Assembly (NCBI GenBank): GCA_029567325.1
Contig: JAKQLF010000277.1
Coordinates: forward strand, 62,001 to 126,000
Length of the DNA stretch: 64,000 bases
Direction of reading: 5' to 3'
Source: Bacteroidota bacterium
GTDB lineage: Bacteria > Bacteroidota > Bacteroidia > Chitinophagales > Saprospiraceae
Position 1 is the first letter of the stretch. Each line of letters starts with the position of its first letter. The translations under genes and the position numbers were made by a program. Shown in pieces: positions 63,863-64,000 of this stretch. The notes beneath the pieces were generated by a model, which saw nothing but the letters and a program-made list of their open reading frames with translations, was not told the origin of the DNA and made no database searches.

Positions 63863-64000
63863 CCCTTGCAGAAGCAGGGACAGGTCTCTTGCAGAAGCAG
63901 GGAAATGTTATTTCAATTATGTCAATAAATTTTATAGAAACAATGGTAGAAACGCAAAATTTTGCGTATTCACAAATTTTAGTCCAATCCCTTGCAGAAG
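63863..64000. repeat. CCCTTGCAGAAGCAGGG hairpin repeats and a REP-like palindrome at window end
   Basis: The unit TCCCTTGCAGAAGCAGGGA occurs at 63862-63880, a variant (TCTTGCAGAAGCAGGGA) at 63888-63904, and a third copy begins at 63988 and is cut by the window edge. Each can form a short hairpin (CCCtTGC / GCAGGG, loop AGAA). Between them lies ACGCAAAATTTTGCGT (63952-63967), a perfect 16-bp palindrome related to 37495-37514. The array may continue beyond the window. Confidence 0.75.

Noticed and set aside
1..64000. tRNA, rRNA, insertion sequences and prophage genes
   Set aside because: I looked for TTCGAATC-type T-loops, rRNA segments, transposases and integrases and recognised none; by-eye scanning could miss a divergent tRNA.

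Overview
The window looks like chromosomal DNA of a free-living Bacteroidota bacterium, most plausibly of the Saprospiria/Saprospiraceae type. The evidence is a SusC/SusD pair, a PorZ-like component of the type IX secretion system (T9SS), a cargo-like protein with a T9SS tail, many lipoproteins, the futalosine-route enzyme MqnD, DUF4837 and BatA-type proteins, AT-rich composition, and promoters of the Bacteroidota TTTG / TAnnTTTG type. No tRNA, rRNA, insertion sequence, prophage or cas gene was recognised. The genus assignment is inference.

Layout. 0-5 kb: end of a truncated gene, then a minus-strand run of an ACC-deaminase-like PLP enzyme, an M1 aminopeptidase lipoprotein and two uncharacterised proteins. 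5.1-5.8 kb: an array of degenerate 8-bp repeats. 6-7.6 kb: two thiol-redox-fold proteins. 7.8-14.6 kb: a complete TetR-TolC-HlyD-ABC-ABC-permease-permease efflux operon, similar in order to E. coli cecR/ybhGFSR but with the double ATPase split into two genes. 15-23.5 kb: an FG-GAP/ASPIC lipoprotein behind a SusD/SusC uptake pair. 24-32 kb: GAF histidine kinase, GtrA protein, an unexplained three-copy repeat cluster, a GH140-like hydrolase, a CDGSH protein, a candidate small RNA, a cold-shock protein, a dihydroorotase homologue lacking metal ligands, and a BatA/VWA protein. 32-42 kb: PorZ, MqnD, a GT-C glycosyltransferase, ThrS, a two-gene AT-rich island of unknown function, and aminopeptidase P. 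42-49 kb: a pentaheme cytochrome, a PQQ-dehydrogenase/cytochrome c fusion and a large secreted BNR/sortilin-like propeller protein. 49-50 kb: five tandem 122-bp repeats, each with two hairpins. 50-57 kb: a pseudouridine synthase, an amidase, an amidohydrolase, and a second, paralogous BNR propeller protein. 57-64 kb: FolB, a DUF4837 lipoprotein, a VOC protein, a T9SS-tail protein, an FkbM methyltransferase, a DUF6090-like membrane protein and a cytochrome c lipoprotein.

Functionally the window combines envelope and secretion machinery (PorZ, BatA), scavenging of peptides and glycans (M1, PepP, amidase, amidohydrolase, BNR proteins, SusCD, GH140), periplasmic electron transfer (PQQ dehydrogenase and cytochromes) and multidrug export. 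The observations that standard gene families do not explain are the 3 x 20-bp near-palindromes at an exact 40-bp period (26071-26170), the small-RNA-like element ending in a U8 tract (28092-28184, minus strand), the two-gene island (39785-40851), and several families of hairpin or short-period repeats between genes.
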